Of a DNA stretch of 64,000 nucleotides, positions 32,953-41,986 are shown in pieces. The stretch covers positions 62,001 through 126,000 of the forward strand of contig JBCBNX010000003.1 of the NCBI GenBank assembly GCA_039821555.1, read 5' to 3'. The notes under the pieces were generated by a model, which ran no database searches, was not told the DNA's origin, and saw nothing but the letters and a program-made list of their open reading frames with translations. Each line of letters begins with the position of its first letter. The stretch's first letter is position 1. The DNA is from Bacteroidota bacterium. Lineage in GTDB: Bacteria > Bacteroidota > Rhodothermia > Rhodothermales > Rubricoccaceae. The position numbers and the translations under genes are program-made.

Positions 32953-35043
32953 ATGACCGCCTCGACGTTCGCCGCCGCCCTCGCCGACCACTTTCTGGCA
33001 ATGCTACCGGACGACCGGCCGCTCGAGCGCGACGCGCTCGCAGCCCTGCCGGCTCCGGTGGGCCACTTCCTCTCGTGCTGGCTCGCGCAACACGTCGGAC
33101 GCGTCGATGCGTCGCTGCGGTCGCCCTGGGTGGCCGAGACCTCAGCGGTCGCCGCCGCCCGCGCAGACCTGGTCGCGACCATGCAGCGCGACGCGCAGGT
33201 CCCCGAGGAGCGCCGTGCCCAGGTCGTACGCTATGCCACGGCCCGGATCGTGAGCTTCCTAGTGGCTCCGGCCGAGGCCTTTCCGAAGACCATCGAGGAG
33301 ACGGGGGCTGGGCCGTATTCGGTCGAGCTCGTCCTCGACCGCCTCGCCTGGTTCGCAACGCGGCCCACGCTCGCCGAAGTGCTCCGCAGCTACTTTGACT
33401 GGAAGGGCACGCAGCAGGTTAGCGCGAGTGACCTCCGCCGCCTCCTCGCCCAGATCGACGAGCGACTAGCCCAGGAGGAGTCCCCGAGCGACTGGATGGA
33501 CCACCTCGCGCCGCTGTTCGACTTGGCGGCACACGTGAACGCCGACCGGCACCTCTCTGCCTCGGTTCTGCGCGACCACTTCGCCGCGCGCGGCTTGGAC
33601 GCGTCGGTGTTCTCCGACGACCAGGCCGCTGTCAGCGAGGCGCAGCTCCTCGCGCTGCTCCAGATTGACGCGCCGCGCGTCCCCGTCAGCGTCAACGCGC
33701 TGATGGTCGAGGAGGACGACCTCGGCTTTACCGCGCCGTCGCCCTCCGCTCCCGACGCACCACTGGCAACAGGGCCGGATGCCAACGCGGCCGTGGCTCC
33801 GGAGGACGTACCCACGGAGGATTCCCAAGTAGCTCATCTGCACGCGGAGGCCCCGGAGACTGAGGCGGAGGCCCCGGAGACTGAGGCGGAGGCCCCGGAG
33901 ACTGAGGCGGAGGCCCCGGAGACTGAGGACGTGCCCTCGGAAACCGCGCCCCGCACCGCATTCGAGCCAGCACCCGAGGCAGTGACCTCGCACGAAGACA
34001 CCGACGTCCAGCAGACCGACGACAGCCTGGCATCGGAGCCGTACTCGCCCACCTCTGCGCTCGACGCGCCGCTTCCCGACCTAGCGCAGGCACCCCTCTC
34101 GTCGTCGCTCGGTCCCGCACCGTCGGTTCCAGCGGTTCCTTCAGCACCCGAGACGCCGTCCGAGAACGAGACTTCGGAGGCTCTGACCTCGGCTTCCCAG
34201 AACGTGGCAGACGCGGCCCAGGACTCCTTCGATCCTGGCGAGCCGCCTTCTTCGAGACCTTCCACCATCGAAGAGGCAACGCGCGACGACCAGCCACTCT
34301 GGAGTCAGTATGCCGCGCCGGACGCGCCCAGCGTCAACGACGGCTTCGCGGATCCTGACGCCACGCCTGCTTCCCCTCCAGCCAGCGGCCGCGACGTGCC
34401 GCTCTGGAAACGCTACTTCTCCGGCGGCGACTCAGGCCCGGCCTCGGCGGACGAGGCCCCGCTCCCCTCAGAAGACAGCGTCGACCTACGCCCTGCAGCG
34501 GTAGAGACGGGTGTACCGGCAGGCTCGTCGGATACCGTGCCCACCGATGCGCCGTCAGACGACGTGTCCTCAACGCCGTCTGACACAACCGCGCCGACAG
34601 CAGCGCCGCTAGCTCCGGAATCGTACGCAGAGGCCTCCTCGCCCACAGAGGCGATGCCCTCAACTGCAGAGGCGACACCTTCAGCTGCAGAGGCGACGCC
34701 TTCAACTTCAGAGCCCCCTCCCTTATCGGAAGCGCCGCGGCCCACGGCGGCAGAGACGCCAGCTACCCTGGACGACTCGCCGAGCGCACTAGAGCGCCGC
34801 TTGCTGGGCGCCGCGGCCGACCAACGTTCGTGGTTTGTCGAGCAGCTCACCGAAGGCGACGGAGCCGCCTACGATGCGACCCTCCAGGCCATCGACCGGG
34901 CGGATTCGTGGATCGAGGCTTCCCAGATCATTTCGCGGGAGATCTTCCGGCGCTACTCGGTCTACATCTGGAGCGCACCGGCCCGGGCTTTCACGGACGC
35001 CATCGAGTCGTACTTCCGCACTGCGCGGACGCAAGCAAAGTAG
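32953..35043 (+). CDS. Large hypothetical protein with acidic linker
   Basis: A protein of 696 residues from ATG 32953. A folded helical N-terminal domain (about 1-245, with FAAALADHFLAML and APLFDLAAHVNAD) is followed by about 370 residues of Ala/Glu/Pro/Ser-rich disordered linker with four exact copies of a 21-bp unit (33844-33927), and a conserved-looking C-terminal domain (from about residue 615: RRLLGAAADQRSWFVEQLTE, ASQIISREIFRRYSVYIW, DAIESYFRTART). It has no signal peptide, so it is probably cytoplasmic. I do not recognise the end domains. A TTG at 32911 is an alternative start. Confidence 0.75.
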   Translation: MTASTFAAALADHFLAMLPDDRPLERDALAALPAPVGHFLSCWLAQHVGRVDASLRSPWVAETSAVAAARADLVATMQRDAQVPEERRAQVVRYATARIVSFLVAPAEAFPKTIEETGAGPYSVELVLDRLAWFATRPTLAEVLRSYFDWKGTQQVSASDLRRLLAQIDERLAQEESPSDWMDHLAPLFDLAAHVNADRHLSASVLRDHFAARGLDASVFSDDQAAVSEAQLLALLQIDAPRVPVSVNALMVEEDDLGFTAPSPSAPDAPLATGPDANAAVAPEDVPTEDSQVAHLHAEAPETEAEAPETEAEAPETEAEAPETEDVPSETAPRTAFEPAPEAVTSHEDTDVQQTDDSLASEPYSPTSALDAPLPDLAQAPLSSSLGPAPSVPAVPSAPETPSENETSEALTSASQNVADAAQDSFDPGEPPSSRPSTIEEATRDDQPLWSQYAAPDAPSVNDGFADPDATPASPPASGRDVPLWKRYFSGGDSGPASADEAPLPSEDSVDLRPAAVETGVPAGSSDTVPTDAPSDDVSSTPSDTTAPTAAPLAPESYAEASSPTEAMPSTAEATPSAAEATPSTSEPPPLSEAPRPTAAETPATLDDSPSALERRLLGAAADQRSWFVEQLTEGDGAAYDATLQAIDRADSWIEASQIISREIFRRYSVYIWSAPARAFTDAIESYFRTARTQAK
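33844..33927 (+). repeat. In-frame 21-bp tandem repeat
   Basis: Four exact copies of GCGGAGGCCCCGGAGACTGAG encode the heptapeptide AEAPETE in the acidic linker. Copy number changes would keep frame. Confidence 0.9.
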
Positions 35044-35086
35044 CCGCGAGGCCGCAGACGCTCGCGTCTATCGGTTGTATGCGCAC

Positions 35087-35323
35087 TTATCGGTAGTGCG
35101 CGCACTCGCGCGGGTCGGTCGTGGCGTCGAAGACCTGGCCGCAGCGCGTACACCGATAGTCGAGGCGCCTGGGCGTGGCGCTGGCCCCGGCCAAGAGGAC
35201 CAGCATGGCACCGAACCCGTAGCGAGGGACTGCTCGCACCTCAGGGTGGTCGCGGCGATGCCCGCACACACACGCGCTCGCCGTATCGGACGCCAGTCCT
35301 GGCGCCTGCTCGCCCGGCGTCAT
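35087..35323 (-). CDS. Small zinc-ribbon protein
   Basis: A protein of 78 residues. The N-terminal CVCGHR and C-terminal YRCTRCGQVFDATTDPRECAHYR provide four Cys (CxC...CxxC) arranged as a zinc ribbon, with a hydrophobic segment (FGAMLVLLAGASA) between. Its ATG overlaps the recJ stop codon (ATGA), so it is translationally coupled to recJ. Role unknown; zinc binding inferred from the Cys pattern. Confidence 0.7.
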   Translation of the reverse strand: MTPGEQAPGLASDTASACVCGHRRDHPEVRAVPRYGFGAMLVLLAGASATPRRLDYRCTRCGQVFDATTDPRECAHYR

Positions 35324-37074
35324 GCGTCGTCGCCCAGGCGGACGTCCTTGGCACGTAGCTGTAGCGTCGTCCGGCCGTTCCAGGTGTTGTCCTCAACGCA
35401 AAAAGCCAGTTCGAAGCCGCGACCGCGCCGGGCGCTCTGAAGCACCTCCGGCAGCCGCTCGGCCAGGCCGAAACCGATCACGCTCATCGGACGCCCGCCA
35501 TCGCGCTGCGCGACACGCATGCGAAGGTGCTGGCGGTCGGCGCCGCACGTCGACGGCTGGCCCACCACGCGGAGGTCGCGGCCCCAAAACACGGGCTTGC
35601 GGTTGGCCGGGCCAAACGGGCCAAACTGCTGGAGGAGACGCCAGAACTTGCCACCGTACCCGTCTACCTCGTTGAGGTCGAGCTGCGCGTCGAGCTCGAT
35701 CTCGGGTTCGAGTTGGGCGGGCTCGACAGCGTTTTCGATGGCGTCGCTGAGGCGGGCGCGCAGTTCAGGGATGTGGCTCTTGTCGAGCGCGAGCCCTGCC
35801 GCGAAGGCGTGGCCACCGAAGCGCTCCAGCAAGTCGGAGCAGGACTGCAGCGCGTTGTAGACGTTGATGCCCTTCACCGAGCGCGCGGAGCCTTTGACGT
35901 GGCCGTTCGTCTCGCCGTACGACGTGAGCAGCACCGTCGGACGGTGAAAATGCTCTGCGACCCGGCTCGCCGTGATGCCGATGACGCCGGGGTGCCAGTC
36001 GGCGCCGTAGAGCACGAGCGCCTTCGGGTCACCGTCCATGAACCGCGTGGCCTCGGCGAGCGCGACCGTGCGCGTGTCGTCGTCGAGTTCGCGGCGCTGG
36101 CGGTTGAGCGCTTCGAGCTCTTCAGCGAGCAGCTTCGCTTTCCAGCTGTCCGACTCGATGAGCAGATCGACGGCCAGCGTGGCGTCGTCAAGGCGCCCGG
36201 CGGCGTTGATGCGCGGGCCGAGGTTGAAGACGATGGTCGAGGTCGTCGCCGTCGTGAGGTCCACGCGCGCCTGCTCGGCGAGGCGCAGCAGGCCGGGCCG
36301 CTGCGTGGCGCGGAGGCGTTCGAGGCCGGCGCGCATCAGCACGCGGTTCTCGTCCTGGAGCGGCACGATGTCCGACGCCGTCGAGACCGCGACGAGGTCC
36401 AGGTAGGGCCACGCCTCCTCTTCGGGGCGTCCCTGGCGCTGGAGCACGGCCTGGATGAGCTTGAAGCCCACGCCGCAGCCGGAGAGGCCGTCGAACGGAT
36501 AGCCGCAGTCGGGGCGCTTTGGGTCGAGCACGGCGACCGCCTCGGGGATCGTCTCGCCCGCGGTGTGGTGGTCGCAGATGACGAGGTCGACGCCCTTGCT
36601 CTTCGCGTAGAGCGCCGCGTCGTGCGCCGTGATGCCGCAGTCGAGCGCCACGATCAGCGTCGCGCCCGCCTCGATGGCGTGGTCGATGCCCGCCTCGGAC
36701 AGCCCATAGCCGTGGATGAAGCGGCTCGGGACGAAGAACGCCGGGTCGAGGCCCTGCGCGCGCAGGAAGCCCACCATCAGCGCCGTGGAGGTCGTCCCGT
36801 CGACGTCGTAGTCGCCGTAGACGAGCACGCGCTCGCCCTGCTCGATGGCCTGGAGCAACCGGCCCACGGCGGCGTCCATGTCCTGCATCAAGAACGGGTC
36901 GTGGAGCGCCGGGAGACCGTCACGGAAGTAGTGCCGGGCCTCGTCGAAGGAGCCGATGCCGCGCGCCACAAGGGTGCGCGCGAGGGCCATCGGGAGGCGG
37001 TTCAGTTGATAGCTCAGGCGGGTGATCGCCTCCAGGTCATCGACCGGGCGGAGCGTCCAGCGGGGGGTAGGCAT
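35320..37074 (-). CDS. recJ: Single-stranded-DNA-specific exonuclease RecJ
   Basis: A 5'-3' ssDNA exonuclease of 584 residues for recombination and repair. DHH-family motifs are present: VLVYGDYDVDGTTS, DCGITAHD, CDHHTAG, and NAAGRLDDATLAVDLL; the DHHA1 domain has GGHAFAAG (GGH..A). The C-terminal OB domain (PVFWGRDLRVVGQ) is intact. ATG 37074 gives MPTPRWTLRP; the long upstream extension is non-homologous. First of a two-gene unit with the zinc-ribbon gene. Confidence 0.96.
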   Translation of the reverse strand: MPTPRWTLRPVDDLEAITRLSYQLNRLPMALARTLVARGIGSFDEARHYFRDGLPALHDPFLMQDMDAAVGRLLQAIEQGERVLVYGDYDVDGTTSTALMVGFLRAQGLDPAFFVPSRFIHGYGLSEAGIDHAIEAGATLIVALDCGITAHDAALYAKSKGVDLVICDHHTAGETIPEAVAVLDPKRPDCGYPFDGLSGCGVGFKLIQAVLQRQGRPEEEAWPYLDLVAVSTASDIVPLQDENRVLMRAGLERLRATQRPGLLRLAEQARVDLTTATTSTIVFNLGPRINAAGRLDDATLAVDLLIESDSWKAKLLAEELEALNRQRRELDDDTRTVALAEATRFMDGDPKALVLYGADWHPGVIGITASRVAEHFHRPTVLLTSYGETNGHVKGSARSVKGINVYNALQSCSDLLERFGGHAFAAGLALDKSHIPELRARLSDAIENAVEPAQLEPEIELDAQLDLNEVDGYGGKFWRLLQQFGPFGPANRKPVFWGRDLRVVGQPSTCGADRQHLRMRVAQRDGGRPMSVIGFGLAERLPEVLQSARRGRGFELAFCVEDNTWNGRTTLQLRAKDVRLGDDA

Positions 37075-37280
37075 GGGGAGACTCGTGGGGAAGCGCGTCA
37101 GGGCGGCTTCCGTATGACATTCGTTCGCCGCGAATATAACATGGGGGTAACCTTGGCTTGGTCGCTTCACCCGCCCGTGGGACGGTCCCCTTCGACTTCC
37201 TGTTGGTTGTGCAGGCCACCAGACCGCGCAGTAAACCCTGCACAACGAACCCCGCCCGGCGAATCCAGAGCCGCTCGCCG

Positions 37281-38039
37281 TCAGCCCTCGTGCAGCCCGA
37301 TCACGCCCAGCATGCGGCCCGTGCGGCCCGCTTCGGCGCGGTACGAGAAGAAGCGGTCATTGTCCGCCACCGTGCAGCCGGGGTCGATGTCGAGGTGCGT
37401 CTCCGCGAGCCCGGCGCTGAGGAGTTGCGCGCGGAGGACGGCCTTGAGGTCCGCGTGCGGCTTCGCGCCGGGCGACGGCACGGTCACGAACCGGTCGTCG
37501 AACTGTGCCGCCACCTCAGGCCCCACCTCGAAGTGCGCCTGGCTGATGCACGGTCCGATGTAGGCGCGGATGCGGGACGCCTCGGCACCGAGCGCCTGCA
37601 TCGCAGCGACGGTCTGCGCCGCGATGTTCGCCACCGTCCCACGCCACCCGCTGTGCGCAGCCCCAACGACGCGCGCCTCGGGATCGGCGAGCAGCACCGG
37701 CGCGCAGTCGGCGACCTGGATGGCGAGCAACACACCCGGCTGGCTCGTCACGAGGGCATCGCGCTCGCGATAGACACCCGCGGCCGTGACCGTCTCGACC
37801 TCGGCCCCGTGCACCTGCCCGGCCAGCACCAGCACGTCGGCCGGATCGCTCTCGGCGCGGAAGTCGAGCGCGCGGAGCAGCGCCGCTTGGTGCGCGTCGC
37901 GCGTGGCCGCCTCCGTCTCGGTGTTCGTGCCGAGGTCATACCCCAGATCCCCGAGCGCAACGCCTACGGGCGCGTGCCGGGTCGTGATCGCCGCGACAAT
38001 CGCGGGGAGTTCGGCGAACAGATCGGAACGCAGGAGCAC
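37281..38039 (-). CDS. pgeF: Purine nucleoside phosphorylase/laccase-domain protein (YfiH/PgeF)
   Basis: A DUF152 (Cu-oxidase_4) protein of 252 residues. The zinc-binding catalytic motifs are GQVHGAEVETV, DCAPVLLADPEARVVGAAHSGWRGT and CISQAHFEVGPEV, giving the His-Cys-His triad. Members phosphorylyse adenosine and other purine nucleosides and also edit cell-wall precursors in E. coli (PgeF). It starts 6 bp after the aroE stop on the same strand, so the two are one transcription unit. Confidence 0.92.
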   Translation of the reverse strand: MLLRSDLFAELPAIVAAITTRHAPVGVALGDLGYDLGTNTETEAATRDAHQAALLRALDFRAESDPADVLVLAGQVHGAEVETVTAAGVYRERDALVTSQPGVLLAIQVADCAPVLLADPEARVVGAAHSGWRGTVANIAAQTVAAMQALGAEASRIRAYIGPCISQAHFEVGPEVAAQFDDRFVTVPSPGAKPHADLKAVLRAQLLSAGLAETHLDIDPGCTVADNDRFFSYRAEAGRTGRMLGVIGLHEG

Positions 38040-38045
38040 GGAGGG

Positions 38046-38915
38046 TCAGGTCGATGTGAGGGCACGCAGCACGGCGGCATGCGGTATCGTCTGGCCGGTC
38101 CAGAGCCGGAACGCCTCGGCGGCCTGCCCGACGAGCATGGCCATGCCGCCGAGTGGGGTTGCGCCGTGCGCGGCGGCTTCGCGGAGGAAGCGCGTCTCAG
38201 CGGGCGCGTAGACGAGGTCGTAGGCGATCTGCGCTGCGTGGAAGTCGGCGGCGGCGCTCCATGGCGTCTCGGCCTCGTGCGCCCCGTGCATGCCGAGCGG
38301 CGTCGCGTTGACGAGCAGCGTCGCGCTCTGAACGGCCTCGGAGGCGTCGTCGTCCGCACGGACTGCGACTGCGCCGAGCGGGTCGAGGTGGGCGACGTCG
38401 TCGGCGAGAGCCTCCGCGTTGGCGGGCGAGCGCGCGACGAGCGTCAGGCGGGCGACGCGCACTTCGGTGAGCAGTGCGTAGACGACGGCCCGAGCCGCCC
38501 CGCCCGCTCCGAAGACGACCGTTTCCGCGCCGTCGAGGCGTTCCGCGTAGGGCCGCAGCGGCTCGAAGAAGCCCGCCGCGTCGGTGTTGGTCCCGAGGAG
38601 CGTCCCGTCCGGCTGCGGCACGACGGTGTTGACCGCGCCGATGGCCTCGGCGACCGGCGTGAGCGCGTCGAGGTGCGGGATGATGGACTGCTTGTGCGGG
38701 ATCGTCACGTTGGCCCCGAGCACGCCGAGTGCCCGCAGTCCCACGACGGCGTCGCCGAGGTCGTCGGGCCGAACGTGGGCGGCGAGGTAGACGGCGTCGA
38801 TCCCGAGCTCCTCGAACGCGGCGTTGTGGATCGCGGGCGAGCGCGAGTGCGCCACGGGGTCGCCGAGGAGCAGTGCGAGGCGGGTCTGAGCGGTTGGGGT
38901 CATAGACATGGACAT
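38046..38915 (-). CDS. aroE: Shikimate 5-dehydrogenase
   Basis: NADPH-dependent reduction of 3-dehydroshikimate to shikimate; 289 residues, on the route to chorismate, the substrate of TrpE. The shikimate-binding motif DPVAHSRSPAIHNAAF, catalytic Lys in ANVTIPHKQ, GTNTDAAGF with the catalytic Asp, and the dinucleotide motif VFGAGGAARAVVYAL are all present. Start at ATG 38915 (MSMSMTP), or the third Met at 38903. Divergent from ppx/gppA with a 98-bp promoter gap. Confidence 0.95.
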   Translation of the reverse strand: MSMSMTPTAQTRLALLLGDPVAHSRSPAIHNAAFEELGIDAVYLAAHVRPDDLGDAVVGLRALGVLGANVTIPHKQSIIPHLDALTPVAEAIGAVNTVVPQPDGTLLGTNTDAAGFFEPLRPYAERLDGAETVVFGAGGAARAVVYALLTEVRVARLTLVARSPANAEALADDVAHLDPLGAVAVRADDDASEAVQSATLLVNATPLGMHGAHEAETPWSAAADFHAAQIAYDLVYAPAETRFLREAAAHGATPLGGMAMLVGQAAEAFRLWTGQTIPHAAVLRALTST

Positions 38916-39013
38916 GAAAGCCAGCGCAAGCTAGCGCGCACCGGGACCGGACACCGAACCTATCCGTTTTACTCTCTAACGTCACCCTTCTCGCTTCCGA
39001 CCTCACACCTCCC

Positions 39014-39931
39014 TTGCGCGTTGCCACCATCGACATCGGCACCAACACCTGCCTCCTCCTCATCGCCGACGTGACGCCCGACGGGGCGCTCCGCGTCGCC
39101 TACAAAGAAGACCGCTTCACGCGCCTCGGCCAGGGCGTCGACGGAAGCAAGAACCTCCACCCGGACGCCATCGAGCGGGTGATGACGGCCCTCGCAGCCT
39201 ACAAGCAGCAGGCCGACACCCACGGTGCCGAGGCGGCTGTGATCGGCGCGACGAGCGCATCCCGCGACGCCGCCAACCGGCACGTCCTCGTGGACCGCGC
39301 GCGCGACGAACTCGGCCTCGACTACCGCGTGATCGCGGGCGAGGAAGAAGCCCGGCTGAGCTTCCTCGGTGCGCTCTCGGCGTTTCCGGACCTCGACCGC
39401 GCGGTCGTCCTCGACATCGGCGGCGGCTCCACAGAACTCATCACGGGCCGCCGCACGGGCGACGCGTCACAGGACGGCATCGAGATCGAGCACCGCGTGA
39501 GCCTCGACGTGGGCGCGGTGCGGCTCACTGAGCGCTGCTTCGAGACGATCCCCCCGAGCGCCTACCACGTCGTCACCGCGCGGCGCACCGTCACGGACGC
39601 GCTCGGGACGGTCCCGCTCGACGGACGCCTCCCGCTCCTCGGCGCCTCGGGCACGACGAGGGCGCTCGCCAAGCTCGTCCACCCCGACAACCCGTGGCAG
39701 GACGTGCCCACTGCCGAGATCCACGCGTGGAGCAAGCGTCTGCTCACGCTCGCACCCGACGAGGTACTCGCGCTCAACCCCGCAGCCATGGAAGGGCGCA
39801 GCGACGTGTTCGCGGCGGGCGTGCTCATCCTCGACCTCGTGTGTGCGAACGGTGGCTTCGACGCCTACCGCCCCAGCCCGCGCGGCCTGCGCTACGGCCT
39901 CGCGCTGGACTGGGCGCGGCGTCATGCCTAG
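39014..39931 (+). CDS. ppx: Exopolyphosphatase/guanosine pentaphosphate phosphatase family
   Basis: An actin-fold Ppx/GppA protein of 305 residues, hydrolysing polyphosphate or pppGpp. Phosphate-binding motifs are VATIDIGTNTCLLLIAD and VVLDIGGGSTELITG; EEEARLSFLGAL carries the catalytic Glu region. Length matches the single-domain, HD-lacking Ppx type. TTG 39014 is chosen because it places DIGTNT at the usual distance; there is no ATG in range. Convergent with the WD40-like gene. Confidence 0.92.
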   Translation: MRVATIDIGTNTCLLLIADVTPDGALRVAYKEDRFTRLGQGVDGSKNLHPDAIERVMTALAAYKQQADTHGAEAAVIGATSASRDAANRHVLVDRARDELGLDYRVIAGEEEARLSFLGALSAFPDLDRAVVLDIGGGSTELITGRRTGDASQDGIEIEHRVSLDVGAVRLTERCFETIPPSAYHVVTARRTVTDALGTVPLDGRLPLLGASGTTRALAKLVHPDNPWQDVPTAEIHAWSKRLLTLAPDEVLALNPAAMEGRSDVFAAGVLILDLVCANGGFDAYRPSPRGLRYGLALDWARRHA

Positions 39932-39946
39932 CCGCTATTTCGCCGT

Positions 39947-41008
39947 CTATTCCCTCTCATCGGCGGCGGCGACCTCAGGGAGGCGCTCCACCGTGCGCAG
40001 GCGGGCACCCGACTCGATGTCCCAGACGATGAGCGGGAGCCGGATGCCGCCCGTGACGAACTGATCGGTACCCGGTCGAAATTCGCCCGCGAAGAGCAGC
40101 CGCCGGCTGCTGAAGCTCGCGGTCTGGGTCATCTGCCGGACGACGGCCTCGCGGTCGGGGTCGCCGAAGGCGACCGGGTCGAGGAGCGTCGCCGTCCCGT
40201 CGAGGTCCAGTGTGGCGAGGAGCGCGCCGTCCGGTCGGGCCGTGAGCTTCGAGACGAAGTCGGGGTGGACGCGCACCGAGTCGATCCGAGCGCCGGTGTC
40301 CAGGTCCACCGCGATCACATCGCCCCCGACGCCCGCGAAGAAGCCGGTGCGCCCGCCCGGTAGCACCGCGACATCCTTGACGTTGCGCTGCCCGTCGCGA
40401 GGGCGCAGCTTGGCCGTCCACGTGTGCACGACTGCGCCCGTGGCGATGTCCATGAGCCGCGCCTGCCCGTCGAAACGCGCGACGAAGAGCCAGCCGCGCT
40501 CGGGCACGACGTCGAAGTCCTCCACGATCAGCGGGTCGCCGTTCGGCATCGTGTCGCGACCTAGGTCGTAGACGCGGCTGGGGATGCCGGTGTGCCAGAC
40601 GTAGCTCGTCAGCGTGCGCCCCTCCCCTGCGGCAAAGAGTAGACCGTCGGGCGTGGTGCCGTCGGAGCCGAAGCGGGCGACGTTGACACTCCCCGGCCGG
40701 TCCTGCACGTCGAACACGAGGGCGCCGGTCTTCAGGTCCATCACCGCGAGCCGTCCGCCGTTGCTCCCGAACGCCACGTAGCGGCTGTCCGGCGTGAACG
40801 CGAAGCCGAAGAGCCGGTCGTCATCGGTCGCGTAGCGGTGCTGCAGGCTCCAGTCGTCGGCGTTCCAGACCAGGAGCGTGCCGGTGCCGGTGCTCGTGGC
40901 CGCGAGCGTGCCGTCGGGCGAGAAGGCGAGGTCGGCGCGGACGACGCGCTGCGCGGAGGCCGGGAGTGTGGAGAGAACGACGGCGAGTAGAAGGAGGAGA
41001 TAACGCAT
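39947..41008 (-). CDS. Secreted WD40-like beta-propeller protein
   Basis: A protein of 353 residues with a Sec signal (YLLLLLAVVLSTLPASAQ) and about six propeller blades: LAFSPDGTLAATSTGTGTLLVW, FAFTPDSRYVAFGSNGGRLAV and similar repeats ending in hydrophobic-W/D-D. No catalytic motif. Probably a periplasmic interaction scaffold. It stops 15 bp from the convergent ppx stop. Family-level call only. Confidence 0.85.
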   Translation of the reverse strand: MRYLLLLLAVVLSTLPASAQRVVRADLAFSPDGTLAATSTGTGTLLVWNADDWSLQHRYATDDDRLFGFAFTPDSRYVAFGSNGGRLAVMDLKTGALVFDVQDRPGSVNVARFGSDGTTPDGLLFAAGEGRTLTSYVWHTGIPSRVYDLGRDTMPNGDPLIVEDFDVVPERGWLFVARFDGQARLMDIATGAVVHTWTAKLRPRDGQRNVKDVAVLPGGRTGFFAGVGGDVIAVDLDTGARIDSVRVHPDFVSKLTARPDGALLATLDLDGTATLLDPVAFGDPDREAVVRQMTQTASFSSRRLLFAGEFRPGTDQFVTGGIRLPLIVWDIESGARLRTVERLPEVAAADERE

Positions 41009-41440
41009 GAGACGAGCCAGAGACTAGGGAGTCGTGACATTCAGTAGGTCAGACGCTCACGCCGCAGCGATTTCGTGTCCGCAAGGCGGACGAGGAGTGC
41101 GATCCTCAGGAGTGCGATCCTGTAGGATCAGGCGACGAGTCGAACGCAGCGGGAGCGGAATCGAAGCCGGGAGCGACCATCAGCTTAGATGTCACTACGA
41201 CCCAAAAGAGAGGCAAGAAGAAGGGTGGCAAGAAGGGCAGCTGATAACGGAGCCAGCGAGAAGGGACTGCAGACCTACGCACACGCTGTACCACGGCCTC
41301 CTGGTGGCCGCAGCGGCTAGTTTGGCGTCCCAGACTGCGCGCTTGCGCCCGGTTCGCCGGGCGGCTCCGCTCGGAACCTGCCCTGGTCGATCTGGTGCCA
41401 TCGCCTCCGAGACGCCCTTTCCTATCCGCTCAGAGACGCT
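41009..41440. other. Divergent gap between WD40-like and cupin genes
   Basis: A 432-bp stretch. One plus-strand frame (about 41040-41242) codes for a peptide ending KRGKKKGGKKGS but lacks any start codon, so it is not called. Direct repeats of GGAGTGCGATCCT occur at 41094-41118. No promoter or RNA is clear. Confidence 0.5.
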
Positions 41441-41803
41441 ATGACTGCAATCAACCTTGCCGACAAGTTTGCGGCGCTCGACAGGCTCTGGGAGCCGCAT
41501 GTGGTCGCGGAGCTCAACGGGCAGGCCGTCAAGGTCGCGCGCGTGCAAGGGGAGTTCGTCTGGCACAAGCACGACGACATCGACGAGCTCTTCTGGGTGG
41601 TGCGCGGGCGGCTGCGGATCGAGTTTCGGGACCGCGTGGTGGAGTTGGGTCCTGGCGAGGTGTGCGTGGTGCCGCGCGGCGTGGAGCACCGGCCCGTCGC
41701 CGACGAGGTGGCGGAGATCGTACTCTTCGAGCCGCTCGGCGTCGTCAACACCGGCGATGCGGCCCCGTCCGACCTGACCGCGCCCGTCGATGCCCGGCTC
41801 TGA
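41441..41803 (+). CDS. Cupin-domain protein
   Basis: A single cupin of 120 residues. The motifs EFVWHKHDDIDELFWVVRG (metal-binding His-His...Glu) and GPGEVCVVPRGVEHRPVAD (Gly-Pro-Gly, His) define the barrel. Cytoplasmic, possibly a sugar-isomerase or binding protein; function cannot be read. The stop codon TGA (41801-41803) lies in the first unit of a 19-bp tandem repeat, so the last residues are repeat-encoded. Confidence 0.88.
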   Translation: MTAINLADKFAALDRLWEPHVVAELNGQAVKVARVQGEFVWHKHDDIDELFWVVRGRLRIEFRDRVVELGPGEVCVVPRGVEHRPVADEVAEIVLFEPLGVVNTGDAAPSDLTAPVDARL

Positions 41804-41880
41804 CCTGAAAGCCCGGCTCTGACCTGAAAGCCCGGCTCTGACCTGAAAGCCCGGCTCTGACCTGAAAGCCCGGCTCTGAC
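41792..41880. repeat. 19-bp tandem repeat, 4.7 units
   Basis: Four full copies and one partial copy of GCCCGGCTCTGACCTGAAA start inside the cupin gene's last codons and run into the gap before mrp. The units are identical. They contain a stop codon in the cupin frame. Confidence 0.95.
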
Positions 41881-41939
41881 GCTCGGCCGTTTCGCTCTTC
41901 GCCAACCCTACGCGCGCGGCTCCGAACGTACCGAAGAGC

Positions 41940-41983
41940 CACACGTTCACACCTGCGTACATCCACGCGTCCATACCTCCCAA
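41940..41983 (-). repeat. Heptamer array upstream of mrp
   Basis: Units CGTTCAC ACCTGCG and then TACATCC, ACGCGTC, CATACCT resemble the GTGTGNA family seen around four-helix gene 1 and at 23941-24050. The mrp ATG follows at 41987. No inverted partner was seen on the other side. Confidence 0.65.
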
Positions 41984-41986
41984 GCG

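Noticed and set aside
35527..37563. Long plus-strand frame opposite recJ
   Set aside because: No motifs; recJ motifs (DYDVDG, DHH) are in the other strand. High GC makes long shadow frames common here.
41040..41242. Plus-strand frame ending KRGKKKGGKKGS
   Set aside because: No ATG, GTG, TTG or CTG start in the frame; possibly a remnant, but not supportable as a gene.
41792..41880. CRISPR-like array of 19-bp units
   Set aside because: Units are contiguous with no unique spacers; it is a minisatellite.
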